64,000 nucleotides of DNA from Nocardiopsis sinuspersici (GTDB taxonomy: Bacteria; Actinomycetota; Actinomycetes; Streptosporangiales; Streptosporangiaceae). The stretch spans positions 310,001 to 374,000 of the forward strand of contig VWVT01000002.1 in assembly GCA_008638415.1 (NCBI GenBank), in the 5' to 3' direction. Shown here one piece after another: positions 1 to 8,966 of this stretch; position 1 is the stretch's first letter, and the number at the start of each line of letters is the position of its first letter. The position numbers were made by a program, and so were the translations under genes. The notes under the pieces are model-generated. The model was not told the DNA's origin. It saw nothing but the letters and a program-made list of their open reading frames with translations, and searched no databases.

Positions 1-1278
1 GCGCTCCATGAGGTCGTCGAAGTCGCGCAGGTAGCCGCCCAGGTTCTCGGGAGGCACCGCGGCGTCCTCCCAGCCCGACCAGGCCTCGTCGCCCGCGGGT
101 GTGCGCTGGGTGAGTCCGGCCCCCTCCTCGCGGATGCGCCAGAGCGCCTTCTGGTGGGCGGGGTCGGCGACGACGAGGGCGTCCTGGGGACGTGAGGCGT
201 CGGAGAGCCCGGTGAGCATGGCCTCGGCCGCCTCGGCGGCCCGTTCGCGGTCCTGCCCGGCGATCTCCACCAGGAGCCACGCCCCGCCCTCGGGCAGCGG
301 CACGCGGGACCCGGAGCCGTGGCTGTCCAGGGCGGCGACCATGCGCTGGTTGATGCCCTCGACCGTGAGCGGCCGGTGTCCGAGCAGGTCGGGTACGGCG
401 TCGGCGGCCGCGGGGGCGTCCGGATAGCCCAGGACGGCCAGCGCGCGGGCGGGCGGCGTCTCGACCAGGCGCACGGTGGCTCCGAGCACGAACGCGCAGG
501 TGCCCTCGGTGCCCACCAGCGCGGCGGCGACGTTGCGGCCCTTCTCCGGCAGCAGCCGGTCCAGGGCGTAGCCGGACACCCGGCGGCGAAAGTCCGGCAT
601 GGCCGTGCGCAGCTCGGATCGGTACTCCTCCACCAGGCGGGACAGGGCCGCGTGGATCTCGCCCTCGCGGCCGGGACGGCGCGCCAGGTCCCGCAGCTCC
701 TCGTCGCTGTCGTAGGAGCCCACGGTGAGCCTGGTGCCGTCGCTGAGCAGTAGGTCGAGGGAGACGATGTTGTCGGCGGTGGTGCCCCAGGCCACCGAGT
801 GGGAGCCGCAGGCGTTGTTGCCGACCATGCCGCCGACGGTGCAGCGGCTGTGGGTGGAGGGGTCGGGGGCGAAGGTGAGCCCGTGCTCGGCCGTGGCCCT
901 GCGCAGCTCGTCCAGGATGACGCCGGGCTGCACGGTGGCGGTACGGGCCTCGGGGTCGATGTCCTCGATGGCGCGCAGGTGGCGGGAGGTGTCGATGACC
1001 ACGCCGGTGCCGATGGAGTTGCCCGCGATGGAGGTGCCGCCGCCCCGGGGAACGACCGGCACCTCGTGCTCGGCGCAGGCGCGGACCGCCGCCACGCAGT
1101 CCTCGACGGTCTCGGGGACGACCACGGCGAGGGGCACGCGGCGGTAGTTGGAGGCGTCGGAGGTGTAGAGGGCGAGGGTTCCCGCGTCGAAGGCGACCGT
1201 GCCCCGGACACGGCTCTCCAGATCGCGGCGCAGTGCGGCGACGTCGGTCGGTTCTGTGGTGCTGTGCGGGTCGGCCAT
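1..1278 (-). CDS. FAD-binding oxidase (GlcD/D-lactate dehydrogenase type), 3' end beyond window
   Basis: The gene starts at ATG 1278 and stays open for 426 codons to the left edge, so the C-terminus is outside the window. The N-terminal half is a PCMH-type FAD domain: PRGGGTSIAGNSIG near residue 80 is the pyrophosphate-binding loop. PDPSTHSRCTVGGMVGN and ACGSHSVAWGTTADN follow, and VSGYALDRLLPEKGRN near residue 245 is typical of actinobacterial FAD-linked oxidases. Many relatives are about 950 residues long and carry a C-terminal Fe-S (CCG-type) domain; whether this one does cannot be seen. Family members oxidise 2-hydroxyacids such as D-lactate or glycolate. The substrate cannot be read from sequence. 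It is followed upstream by a 160-bp gap to the chitinase gene, which reads the same way. Confidence 0.85.
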   Translation of the reverse strand, partial: MADPHSTTEPTDVAALRRDLESRVRGTVAFDAGTLALYTSDASNYRRVPLAVVVPETVEDCVAAVRACAEHEVPVVPRGGGTSIAGNSIGTGVVIDTSRHLRAIEDIDPEARTATVQPGVILDELRRATAEHGLTFAPDPSTHSRCTVGGMVGNNACGSHSVAWGTTADNIVSLDLLLSDGTRLTVGSYDSDEELRDLARRPGREGEIHAALSRLVEEYRSELRTAMPDFRRRVSGYALDRLLPEKGRNVAAALVGTEGTCAFVLGATVRLVETPPARALAVLGYPDAPAAADAVPDLLGHRPLTVEGINQRMVAALDSHGSGSRVPLPEGGAWLLVEIAGQDRERAAEAAEAMLTGLSDASRPQDALVVADPAHQKALWRIREEGAGLTQRTPAGDEAWSGWEDAAVPPENLGGYLRDFDDLMER

Positions 1279-1438
1279 GGTGCACAGCGTGGCGGGTGGA
1301 CCGTGGCGCCGCAAGCATGCCGCGCGGACCCGGCCCGCCGGGCGGTTCCGGTGTTCGGGGCCCGGGGGCCGAGCCCGGTTCCGGAGCCCGGTGCGGCCCG
1401 CGCGCAGGCCTCACGCGGAGCCCGCGCGTGCTCCGGGG

Positions 1439-2764
1439 TCAGCCCCTGAGGGACTCGTCCATGGCCTGGACCAGCTCGCCCTCGGGGTCCATGTCCAGGC
1501 TCCACACCATGAGCCCGCCCAGGCCCTGTTCGAGGACGTACTCGCCCTTGAGACGGATGACCTCGGGGTTGTCGTAGGTCCACCACTCGTCGCCGTCGTA
1601 GAGCCAGTGGGCGCCCGCCTCCTCGTCCAGGAAGCGCCGGCCCTCACGCTCCCGCAGTTCGGAGAAGGCCATGGTCGGCCCGTCGTAGGCGTCGTCGGCG
1701 GGCCCGTCCGCCGCCTGTCCCAGTCCGGCTTCGGCGGGACCCACCCCCTGCCAGCCCCGTCCGAAGGCGGGGACCCCCACCACCAGCTTCCCCGACGGAG
1801 CCCCCATGTCCAGGTAGCGCTGGACCGCCCGGTGGACGCTGTTGGCGTCGGGATCGGATTCCGGGGCGTACAGGTTCGAGTGGTGGGCGGTCTCCTCGCT
1901 CCACGGCCCGGAGAAGTCGTAGCCCTGCACGGTGGCGAAGTCGACGTGGTCGAAGACCTCGTCGTCGTAGGCCTCGCCGTTCCCGGCCCCGCCGGGCAGT
2001 GACACGGACAGGGTGTAGTCCTCGCCGGTCTCCCGGGACAGCTCGTCGAGCTGGCGGCGGAACTCGGCCACCAGGAGGGGGAAGTTGGCCGCGTCGTCGG
2101 GGTGCTCCACGTTGCCGGGGTGGCCCCCTCCCCCGGGCCACTCCCAGTCCAGGTCGATGCCGTCGAAGATCCCGGCGGCCACCCCCTCGCCGCCCTGCGG
2201 TTCGTCCTCGAACACCGGCAGGTCGCCGCGCAGCCACAGGTCCAGGCATGAGGACACGAACGCCTCCCGCGACTCCTCGGTGCGGGCCGCGGTGGAGAAG
2301 TGCGTGGACCAGTTCCATCCGCCCAGGGACAGGCTGGCCCCCAGGTGGGGGTGCTTCTCCTGGAGCAGGCGCAGTTGGTGGAGGCTGCCCGCGAGCTCCT
2401 GCTCGTAGTCGTCGGCCCGTCCGTCGACGCTCTCGTCCGCGTCGTAGCGGCGCTGGTAGAGCTGCCAGGGCTGGTCGTGGGTGCTCGGGACGTGGCACAG
2501 CCCCTCCGGACTGACGGCGCCGAACGCCCACATCAGGCGGGTCAGGTGCTCGGGGGCACCGCTGTCGTCCAGTTCCTTGATGGTGAAGTCGCGATTGGCC
2601 ACGTTCCAGTCGGCGAAGTACCCGATGCGCTCGGGCTTCCTTGCGTTCGCCACCACGAAGACCCCCGTGATCAGTACCGCCGCGGCCACGACCGCGCCCA
2701 GGGCGAGCAGTGGACGCCGCCGGAGGGGGGACCCGGTTCTCGGTGCGGGCGGAAAGGCGTTCAC
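1439..2764 (-). CDS. membrane-anchored GH18 chitinase-like glycoside hydrolase
   Basis: This is a 441-residue protein with a basic N-terminus (RRR at 15-17) and one hydrophobic segment (about 18-39). It has no lipobox and no obvious signal-peptidase site, so it may stay anchored with its domain outside. The GH18 barrel begins at GYFADWNV (about 48) and includes SLGGWNWS (about 146). The catalytic motif DGIDLDWE lies at 201-208, matching DxxDxDxE with E208 as the acid/base. A conserved VQGYDFSGPW stretch and a C-terminal MVWSLDMD complete the barrel. Family members hydrolyse chitin or other N-acetylglucosamine polymers with substrate-assisted catalysis. No carbohydrate-binding module is present. 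Two 18-bp direct repeats lie about 80-115 bp upstream of the start codon. Confidence 0.88.
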   Translation of the reverse strand: MNAFPPAPRTGSPLRRRPLLALGAVVAAAVLITGVFVVANARKPERIGYFADWNVANRDFTIKELDDSGAPEHLTRLMWAFGAVSPEGLCHVPSTHDQPWQLYQRRYDADESVDGRADDYEQELAGSLHQLRLLQEKHPHLGASLSLGGWNWSTHFSTAARTEESREAFVSSCLDLWLRGDLPVFEDEPQGGEGVAAGIFDGIDLDWEWPGGGGHPGNVEHPDDAANFPLLVAEFRRQLDELSRETGEDYTLSVSLPGGAGNGEAYDDEVFDHVDFATVQGYDFSGPWSEETAHHSNLYAPESDPDANSVHRAVQRYLDMGAPSGKLVVGVPAFGRGWQGVGPAEAGLGQAADGPADDAYDGPTMAFSELREREGRRFLDEEAGAHWLYDGDEWWTYDNPEVIRLKGEYVLEQGLGGLMVWSLDMDPEGELVQAMDESLRG

Positions 2765-2843
2765 GCCTCGACCCTAGACGCCGCACGGCGTGAATCCCGG
2801 GGTTACCGGCAGGTCGGCCACATCAGGCCGTCGTGGAATGCCC

Positions 2844-2879
2844 GTGGAGCCCCGGGTGTTGGTGGAGCCCCGAGTGTTG
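2844..2879. repeat. two tandem 18-bp direct repeats upstream of the chitinase gene
   Basis: The units GTGGAGCCCCGGGTGTTG and GTGGAGCCCCGAGTGTTG abut and differ by one base. They lie between the stop codon of the sigma-factor gene and the start of the chitinase gene, about 80 bp upstream of the latter. Direct repeats in chitinase promoters are known from Streptomyces, but this sequence differs from that published 12-bp element as I remember it. A role as operator is inference. Confidence 0.75.
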
Positions 2880-2904
2880 GGAGTGGCCGTCCGGGCCGGC
2901 CCGC

Positions 2905-4035
2905 TCAGCCGCCGACGAGGAAGTCGCGCAGGGTGCCGGCGCGCGAGGGGTGGCGGAGCTTGGCCAGTGTCTTGGCCTCGATCTGACGGATGCGCTCGCG
3001 GGTCACCCCGAACTCGCGCCCCACCTGCTCCAGGGTGCGCGGGTAGCCGTCGGCCATCCCGAAGCGCAGCCGGATGATCCGCCGCTCCCGGTCGGACAGG
3101 CCGGCGAGGACGAGCCCCAACTGCTCCTGGAGGACGGTGAAGGACGCCGCCTCGACCGGGACGACCGCGTCGGAGTCCTCGATGAAGTCCCCGAAGTCGG
3201 ACTCCTCCTCGCCGATGGGCGACTGGAGCGAAACGGGTTCCCGCGCGATCCGCTGGATTTCCAGGACGCGCTCCCCGCCGAATCCGGCGGCCGAGGAGAT
3301 CTCGGCGATACTGGGTTCGCGTCCGAGTTGCTGGTGCAGTTGGTGCTGGACCCGGACGACCTTGTTGATCGTCTCGACCATGTGCACGGGAATGCGGATC
3401 GTGCGCGCCTGGTCCGCTATCGCCCGCGTGATGGCCTGCCGAATCCACCACGTCGCGTAGGTGGAGAATTTGAAGCCCTTTCGGTAATCGAACTTCTCCA
3501 CCGCGCGGATCAGGCCGAGGTTGCCCTCCTGGATGAGGTCGAGGAAAAGCAGCCCCCGCCCCATATAGCGTTTGGCGATGGACACGACGAGTCGCAGGTT
3601 GGATTCGATCAGGCGCCGTTTGGCCCGTCCGCCCTCCTCGGCCAGGGCGGTGAGTTCCTCGGCCGTGCGCACGCCCTCGGCGGGTTCGCAGCGCTGCGCG
3701 TACAGGCCGACCTCGATCGCCTCGGCCAGGTCCACCTCCTGCTCGGCGGTCAGCAGCGGCACCCGGCCGATCTCACGCAGGTAGAGCCGTACCAGGTCCG
3801 ATCCGGAGCGCCGGCCACCGTCGGAGGGGGGTCCGGCCTCCTCGGGCTCGGCGACCTCCACACCGGCCTGGGCCAGGTGGGCGACCGCCTGGTCCAGGTA
3901 GTCCGGGGGAAGGTCCAGCCGGTTCAGCGCCGAGGCGACCTCGCCGCGGCTGACCGGGCCCCGACCCGGGTCGGGGAGCAGCCGGACCACCTGGCGAACG
4001 GACTGCGTTTCGTTGGTCACAACTGTGGGAGCCAC
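2905..4035 (-). CDS. RpoD-family (group 1/2) RNA polymerase sigma factor
   Basis: This 376-residue sigma-70 factor directs core polymerase to -10/-35 promoters. Region 1.2 starts at [18 protein letters not shown]. Region 2 contains [38 protein letters not shown] and [19 protein letters not shown]. Region 3 follows ([10 protein letters not shown]). Region 4 contains [16 protein letters not shown] and the helix-turn-helix [20 protein letters not shown]. The roughly 90 residues before region 1.2 are short for a principal actinobacterial sigma factor, which usually has a long acidic extension. An HrdA/C/D-like alternative primary-type factor is therefore as likely as SigA/HrdB. It starts at GTG 4035, only 60 bp after dnaG on the same strand, so the two are probably co-transcribed. 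Confidence 0.9.
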   Translation of the reverse strand: MAPTVVTNETQSVRQVVRLLPDPGRGPVSRGEVASALNRLDLPPDYLDQAVAHLAQAGVEVAEPEEAGPPSDGGRRSGSDLVRLYLREIGRVPLLTAEQEVDLAEAIEVGLYAQRCEPAEGVRTAEELTALAEEGGRAKRRLIESNLRLVVSIAKRYMGRGLLFLDLIQEGNLGLIRAVEKFDYRKGFKFSTYATWWIRQAITRAIADQARTIRIPVHMVETINKVVRVQHQLHQQLGREPSIAEISSAAGFGGERVLEIQRIAREPVSLQSPIGEEESDFGDFIEDSDAVVPVEAASFTVLQEQLGLVLAGLSDRERRIIRLRFGMADGYPRTLEQVGREFGVTRERIRQIEAKTLAKLRHPSRAGTLRDFLVGG

Positions 4036-4094
4036 TCCCCCATTGTGCCCGCCCGGGTACCGATAAAGGGAGAACTACTATTGTCACCCCGGCG

Positions 4095-5981
4095 CTACAT
4101 GCCGCTCGCCCGCTCCTCCTGGAGGGCGCGTTTTTGCTGCTGAAGCGCCATGAGTTCGGTGAATACCCGGTTGTGCTCCTCCGCCTGGGAGACCGCGTCG
4201 ATCCGGGAGAGCCGGGACTTCAGGTTTGACTCGCGCCGGTTGATGGAATGAGTCTTGACTGTGCCCAGTATTTGCCGGGCGTAATGCTCGTCGAGTTCTC
4301 CATAGAACTCCAGCTGTTCGACCGCCAAACGTGTGAGGAAATCACGCTGCGTGTCATTGGGGGCGGCCTCGCGCAGGCTGTTCACCCACGCCGCGGGATC
4401 GTGCGCGGCGGCCACGCCGCCCCGCTCGGTGATGAGCTTGAGCACCGCCCGGTGCTGGGGGACGGTGAAGTCCTCCTCGGTGAAGGCGTCGAAGCCGACG
4501 GCCAGCCAGGGGTACTGCACGGCGATCTTGAGGGCCTGGCGCTCGCGCTGCACGGAGGGGTCGCCGAGGTCGTAGGGGGCCTCCCCGGCGTCCGGGGTGG
4601 GCACGGGCCGCGCGGAGTGGGGCCGGGGCGCCGGGCCCCGGCCGCGGGGGCCGCGCATGTGCTGCTTGACCCGGCGCAGCACGAAGGCCTCGTCCATCAG
4701 GCCGAGCCAGCGGTCGAGGTTCTTGCCGTAGTCCAGGCGCACACCCTCGTTGCGGATGCTCGCGACCACCGGAGCCGCGGCGTCCAACGCGGCGATCCTC
4801 CCCTCGGCGGTGCTCAGGTCGTAGCCCTCCATGACGTTGCGGATCATGAACTCGTAGAGCGGCGGAGGGTTCTCCACCAGGTCGACGACAGCCTGTGCTC
4901 CGTGCTGGAGCCGCAGGTCGCAGGGGTCCAGGCCGTCGGGCTGCACGGCGACGTAGGTCTCGGAGGTGAGGCCGTGCTCCTCGGCGAAGGCGCGCACGGC
5001 CGCCTTCTGTCCCGCCTTGTCGCCGTCGAAGGTGAAGATGACCTTGCCGCCCTGGTTGGTGCGTCCGAGCAGCATCCGGCGCAGGATCTTGATGTGGTCC
5101 TCGCCGAAGGAGGTGCCGCAGGTGGCCACGGCGGTGGTCACCCCGGCGTCGTGGCACGCCATCACGTCGGTGTAGCCCTCGACGACGACCGCCTTGCCCT
5201 CCCGGGAGATGTCCCGTTTGGCGAGGTCGAGCCCGTAGAGCAGCCGCCCCTTGTGGAAGATGGGACTCTCGGGGGAGTTGAGGTACTTGGGCCCGTCCTC
5301 GTCGGAGCTGAGCTTGCGGGCGCCGAAGCCGACCACCTCGCCGGTGACCTCGCGGATGGGCCACAGCAGACGGTTGCGGAAGCGGTCGTAGGCGCCGCGT
5401 CGCCCCTGGGTGGCCAGGCCGCCCTCGACCAGCTCCTGGTCGGTGAAGCCCTTGCGGCGCAGGTGGGCGGTGAGGTTCTCCCACCCCGCGGGCGCGTAGC
5501 CGAGGCCGAAGCGCTCGGCGTGGACCCGGTTGAACCCGCGCTCGTCCAGGAAGCGCCGTGCGGTGACCGCTCCGGGCGAGAGCAGTTGTTCGGAGTAGAA
5601 CTCGGCGGCCGCCCGGTGCGCGTCGAGCAGGCGCTGGCGCTTGCCCGAGTCGTGCCTGGCGGTGCTGCGGCCGCCCTCCTCGTAGCGCAGGGTGACGCCG
5701 ATCTGGCGGGCCAGCGTCTCGACGGCCTCCGCGAAGCTGAGGCTCTCCATCCTCTGCACGAAGGAGATGGTGTCGCCGCCCTCGCCGCAGCCGAAACAAT
5801 AGTAGAGGTTTTTGGAGGGGGTGACGTTGAAGGAGGGCGACTTCTCGTCGTGGAAGGGGCACAGTCCCTTCAGTGAGCCGCCTCCGGCGTTGCGGAGCTG
5901 GAGGTACTCACCGATCACGTCCGCGATGGGGGTGCGCTCGCGTACGAGTGCGATGTCTTCGTCTTTGATCCGGCCTGCCAC
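4095..5981 (-). CDS. dnaG: DNA primase
   Basis: DnaG makes RNA primers at the replication fork. The 628-residue protein starts at GTG 5981 (VAGRIKDEDIALVRERTPI). The N-terminal CHC2 zinc finger is CPFHDEKSPSFNV with YYCFGCGEGGD (about 40-65). The catalytic core has the Toprim motifs VVEGYTDVMACHDAGV and FTFDGDKAGQKA. The C-terminal 150 residues match the DnaB-interacting domain in size and position. The reading frame stays open far upstream, to about 8126, but that extension lies antisense to the phytase and shows no domain. The GTG at the canonical N-terminus was therefore chosen. It is followed after 60 bp by the sigma-factor gene, like the dnaG-rpoD pairing of the macromolecular synthesis operon. 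Confidence 0.97.
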   Translation of the reverse strand: MAGRIKDEDIALVRERTPIADVIGEYLQLRNAGGGSLKGLCPFHDEKSPSFNVTPSKNLYYCFGCGEGGDTISFVQRMESLSFAEAVETLARQIGVTLRYEEGGRSTARHDSGKRQRLLDAHRAAAEFYSEQLLSPGAVTARRFLDERGFNRVHAERFGLGYAPAGWENLTAHLRRKGFTDQELVEGGLATQGRRGAYDRFRNRLLWPIREVTGEVVGFGARKLSSDEDGPKYLNSPESPIFHKGRLLYGLDLAKRDISREGKAVVVEGYTDVMACHDAGVTTAVATCGTSFGEDHIKILRRMLLGRTNQGGKVIFTFDGDKAGQKAAVRAFAEEHGLTSETYVAVQPDGLDPCDLRLQHGAQAVVDLVENPPPLYEFMIRNVMEGYDLSTAEGRIAALDAAAPVVASIRNEGVRLDYGKNLDRWLGLMDEAFVLRRVKQHMRGPRGRGPAPRPHSARPVPTPDAGEAPYDLGDPSVQRERQALKIAVQYPWLAVGFDAFTEEDFTVPQHRAVLKLITERGGVAAAHDPAAWVNSLREAAPNDTQRDFLTRLAVEQLEFYGELDEHYARQILGTVKTHSINRRESNLKSRLSRIDAVSQAEEHNRVFTELMALQQQKRALQEERASGM

Positions 5982-6191
5982 GGTCTCCAGGGTAGTTCTC
6001 CCCGTCGGCCTTCCGCCCCCCGTCCACAGGCCCCGGGGCGACGGGGCGGGTGGAGGCGGGGGCAGCGGGGTGTTCACACGGCGTTGGATTCCGGGACGGG
6101 CTCCCGTACCCCCGGTTTGAGCGGTTCGTGAGGTAATACTTCTCGGTAACAACGTGGCAGCGCTACGTGTCGACCCCCCGAGGAGAACCGT

Positions 6192-7541
6192 ATGGAACCC
6201 ATGGAGAGACCGCCGGTCGGCCGGACCGCGGCGGCCGCGACGGCACTGGCGCTGTGCGCTCCGGTGCTGTTCGCCGCTCCGGCCCTCGCCGACGACGTAT
6301 CGGTCGTCGACTACCGGGTCGAGACCCCGCCGGTGTTCAACGACGAGAACGACGCCGACGCCGACGACCCGGCGATCTGGCTCAACCCCCGCAACGACAA
6401 GCACAGCCTGGTCATCAGCACCGCCAAGGAGGACGGACTGTACGTCCACGACCTCGACGGCCGGGAGCTCCAGCACATCCCCGCCCCCGACGCACCGGGC
6501 GAGGGCGACAGGCCCGGGCGCCTGAACAACGTCGACATCGTCTACGGCTTCGAGCTGGACGGCGACGAGGTCGACCTGGCCGTGGTGTCCGACCGGGGAC
6601 TCGACCGACTGCGCGTCTACGAGATCGACGCCAAGGGGGGCGGCCGGGGCCGGGCACCGCTCAGGGACGTCACCGACCCGGACGAGTCCCCGTTCGTCTT
6701 CTCCGAGGACCAGGACGAGGTGAACGAGGAGTTCACCGCCTACGGCCTGACCACCTGGTCCGACGGCGACGACCACTACGCGGTGGCGAGCCGCAGCGAC
6801 GGCGCGGCGCTGGCCCTGCTCGAACTCGACGGCGAGGACGGCGCCGTCGGCTACGAGCACGAGGCCGGCATCGACCTGCCCACCTCCTTCGGGCTGCCCG
6901 ACGGAAGCACGTGGGAGCCGTGCGTGGACCCGGGCGAGCTTCCCGTGGTGGAGGGCATGGTCGTGGACGCGGAGCGCGGGCTGCTGTACGCGGCCTACGA
7001 GCAGGTCGGCATCCTCCGGATGCCCGCCGACCTGTCGGAGGAGCCCGAGCTGGTCGACACCGTCCAGGAGTTCGGAGTCCCCGCCCACTACGACCCCGGG
7101 ACCGACGAGTGCGTCGCCGGGGAGGACCCCGGTTTCGGCGGCGCCGACCTCAGCGCCGACGTCGAGGGCCTCGCGCTCTACCGCGCGGCCGACGGGGAGG
7201 GCTACCTCATCGCCTCCAGCCAGGGAAGCGACGCCTTCGTCGTCTACGACCGCGACCCCGGCACCGGCAACGCGCTCGTCGGCTCGTTCCGGCTCGGTGG
7301 CCCCGAGGGGGAGGACATGGTCCGGCACACCGACGGCATCGACGTGCTGAACGTGCCCGTGGGGCGGTTCGACGGCGGCCTCTTCGTCGCCCAGGACGGG
7401 GAGAACCAGCCCGACGTGACCGGCCCGGACGGCGGGGTCCGCGAGCAGACCAACCTCAAGTTCGCCCGCTGGGACGACATCGCCGCCGGCTTCGAGCCCG
7501 CCCTCACCGTGGATCCCCGCGGCTGGCACCCCCGCCGGTAG
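6192..7541 (+). CDS. secreted beta-propeller phytase (3-phytase)
   Basis: This 449-residue extracellular phytate phosphohydrolase releases phosphate from myo-inositol hexakisphosphate and is calcium dependent in the family. An N-terminal signal peptide ends near APALA (about 33). Family signatures follow: NDADADDPAIWLNPRNDKHS (about 53-72), LVISTAKEDGLYVHDLDG and RLNNVDIVYGF, with many acidic residues that would bind calcium. FGLPDGSTWEPCVDPGE and YAAYEQVGILRM are later propeller blades. The start at ATG 6192 has AGGAGAA just upstream. The gene diverges from dnaG and is followed by a strong hairpin at 7541-7585. Confidence 0.9.
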   Translation: MEPMERPPVGRTAAAATALALCAPVLFAAPALADDVSVVDYRVETPPVFNDENDADADDPAIWLNPRNDKHSLVISTAKEDGLYVHDLDGRELQHIPAPDAPGEGDRPGRLNNVDIVYGFELDGDEVDLAVVSDRGLDRLRVYEIDAKGGGRGRAPLRDVTDPDESPFVFSEDQDEVNEEFTAYGLTTWSDGDDHYAVASRSDGAALALLELDGEDGAVGYEHEAGIDLPTSFGLPDGSTWEPCVDPGELPVVEGMVVDAERGLLYAAYEQVGILRMPADLSEEPELVDTVQEFGVPAHYDPGTDECVAGEDPGFGGADLSADVEGLALYRAADGEGYLIASSQGSDAFVVYDRDPGTGNALVGSFRLGGPEGEDMVRHTDGIDVLNVPVGRFDGGLFVAQDGENQPDVTGPDGGVREQTNLKFARWDDIAAGFEPALTVDPRGWHPRR

Positions 7542-7585
7542 CGCCGTGTCCCGGCCCGGGCGGGCGTGGCCCGGGCCGACGGCGC
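7541..7585 (+). terminator. two-step hairpin after the phytase gene
   Basis: GCGCCGT pairs with ACGGCGC, and, inside it, CGGCCCGGG pairs with CCCGGGCCG around a 9-nt loop. The hairpin starts at the last base of the phytase stop codon. There is no U-tract, as is usual for actinomycete terminators. Confidence 0.65.
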
Positions 7586-7770
7586 CTGACCTCCGCCGGG
7601 GCCCGGCCCGGGCCCCGGCCGTGGTCCGGGCCTCCGTTCCGGAGGGGCTCTCGCGCTCGGCGAGGCTTTCCCGCACCGCCACCGGGCGGCCATCTCCCGG
7701 TCGGCTCGGTGCCGGCGCGCCCTGGCAGCGTGGGAGCCCCACTGGGCGGTTCCGAGGAGGGTCGGCACAG

Positions 7771-8931
7771 GTGCGCATCCCCCACACGTCCGGCCGGGGC
7801 GCGTTCTGGTTCGTCGTGGTCGCGTCGGCCGTCGCGGTGGTCCTGGCCGCGGCGCTCGGCCTCGTCGTCGTGAACCGCCTGGCCGGCGGCGACCTGGTGC
7901 TCGTGGAGGGCGTGGTCGGCTCGGAGAAGGTCGCGTTGTTCGACGACGAACTGGTCGGGGAGCGCTTCGCCGAGCTCGGGTACGAGGTGCGGGTGCGTCC
8001 CCGTGGCTCGCGGCTGATGGCCGAGGACGTCGACGGCGCGGACTTCGTCTCCCCCGGATCGGGTCCGGCGTCGGAGCACGTACGGGAGCTGCACGGGATC
8101 TCGACCGAGTACCGGCTCTTCAGCACCCCGATGGTCCTGCTCAGCTACCAGCCGGTGGTGGACGCGCTGGCGGGGGTGGATGTCGCCGGGCGCGGCGGGG
8201 ACGGCACCTGGTCCTTCGACCTGGCCGCCTACCTGGAGCTGACGCGGGAGCGCACCCGCTGGCGTGACCTGCCCGGGGACGCGGTCAGCTCCAGCAACCG
8301 CAACGAGGTGCTGGTGCGCACCACCGACCCGCGCACCTCCAACTCGGCGGCGATGCACGTCGCGGCCCTGTCCTACCTGCTCAACGGCGAGGAGGTGGTC
8401 ACGCCCGGACAGGTGGACGACGACCTCACCGGCACGCTGGCGCGCCTCTTCCTCGCCCAGGGCCAGCCGCCCGAGTCCTCCCAGCAGCCGTTCGAGCAGT
8501 TCCGCGACCTGGGGGCGGGGCACACGCCGCTGCTGTGGGCCTACGAGTCGCAGTACGTGGACGCGATGGTCAACGGACCCGCGCTCGCCCGGGACGCGGT
8601 GGTGCTCTACCCGGAACCGACCGTGTACGCGGTGCACACCGCCGTCCCGTTCACGGAGGAGGGCGACGCGGTCGGGCGGCTGCTCGCCCGGGACCCGGTC
8701 CTCCAGGAGCGCGCCGCGGCGCACGGGTTCCGCACCGAGGGCGGCGCCCACTTCGAGGACCTGGTGGCCGAGCACGGGCTGCCGGTGCGCACCCGGATCG
8801 CCGACGTGGTGAACACGCCCACCTACGGGGTCCTGGAGGACCTGCTGGCGGGCATCGAGGACGCCTACGGCGACAGCGGGGCGCGTCCTCCCGCCCCCGA
8901 TGAGGCGGCCCGCGGCGGCGGGGCCCAGTAG
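7771..8931 (+). CDS. membrane-anchored periplasmic-binding-like protein, partner of the vWA lipoprotein
   Basis: This 386-residue protein has one N-terminal membrane segment (about 13-34, FWFVVVASAVAVVLAAALGL) and then an extracellular domain with a type-2 solute-binding look. GSEKVALFDDELVGERFAEL opens the domain. TTDPRTSNSAAMHVAALSYL (about 190) resembles the ligand loop of molybdate/sulfate-type binding proteins. The start was set at GTG 7771 because GAGGAGG precedes it; the frame is open further upstream but has no coding character. The next gene starts within or just after its stop codon, and that protein has a similar TNPGASNSG loop. No permease or ATPase lies nearby, so transport is not supported. 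Function unknown. Confidence 0.8.
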   Translation: MRIPHTSGRGAFWFVVVASAVAVVLAAALGLVVVNRLAGGDLVLVEGVVGSEKVALFDDELVGERFAELGYEVRVRPRGSRLMAEDVDGADFVSPGSGPASEHVRELHGISTEYRLFSTPMVLLSYQPVVDALAGVDVAGRGGDGTWSFDLAAYLELTRERTRWRDLPGDAVSSSNRNEVLVRTTDPRTSNSAAMHVAALSYLLNGEEVVTPGQVDDDLTGTLARLFLAQGQPPESSQQPFEQFRDLGAGHTPLLWAYESQYVDAMVNGPALARDAVVLYPEPTVYAVHTAVPFTEEGDAVGRLLARDPVLQERAAAHGFRTEGGAHFEDLVAEHGLPVRTRIADVVNTPTYGVLEDLLAGIEDAYGDSGARPPAPDEAARGGGAQ

Positions 8932-8966
8932 TGGTACGTACACCAGACCGGGAGAGCGGAACGGGA

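Noticed and set aside
6072..6093. Possible PHO box upstream of the phytase gene (GTTCACA at 6072)
   Set aside because: Only one repeat matches the PhoP consensus well; the second unit, eleven bases later, agrees at three of seven positions.
5982..8126. Upstream extension of the dnaG frame to 8126 (1343 codons in all)
   Set aside because: The added 715 codons lie antisense to the phytase and the following gene, have no domain, and the canonical primase N-terminus starts at GTG 5981.
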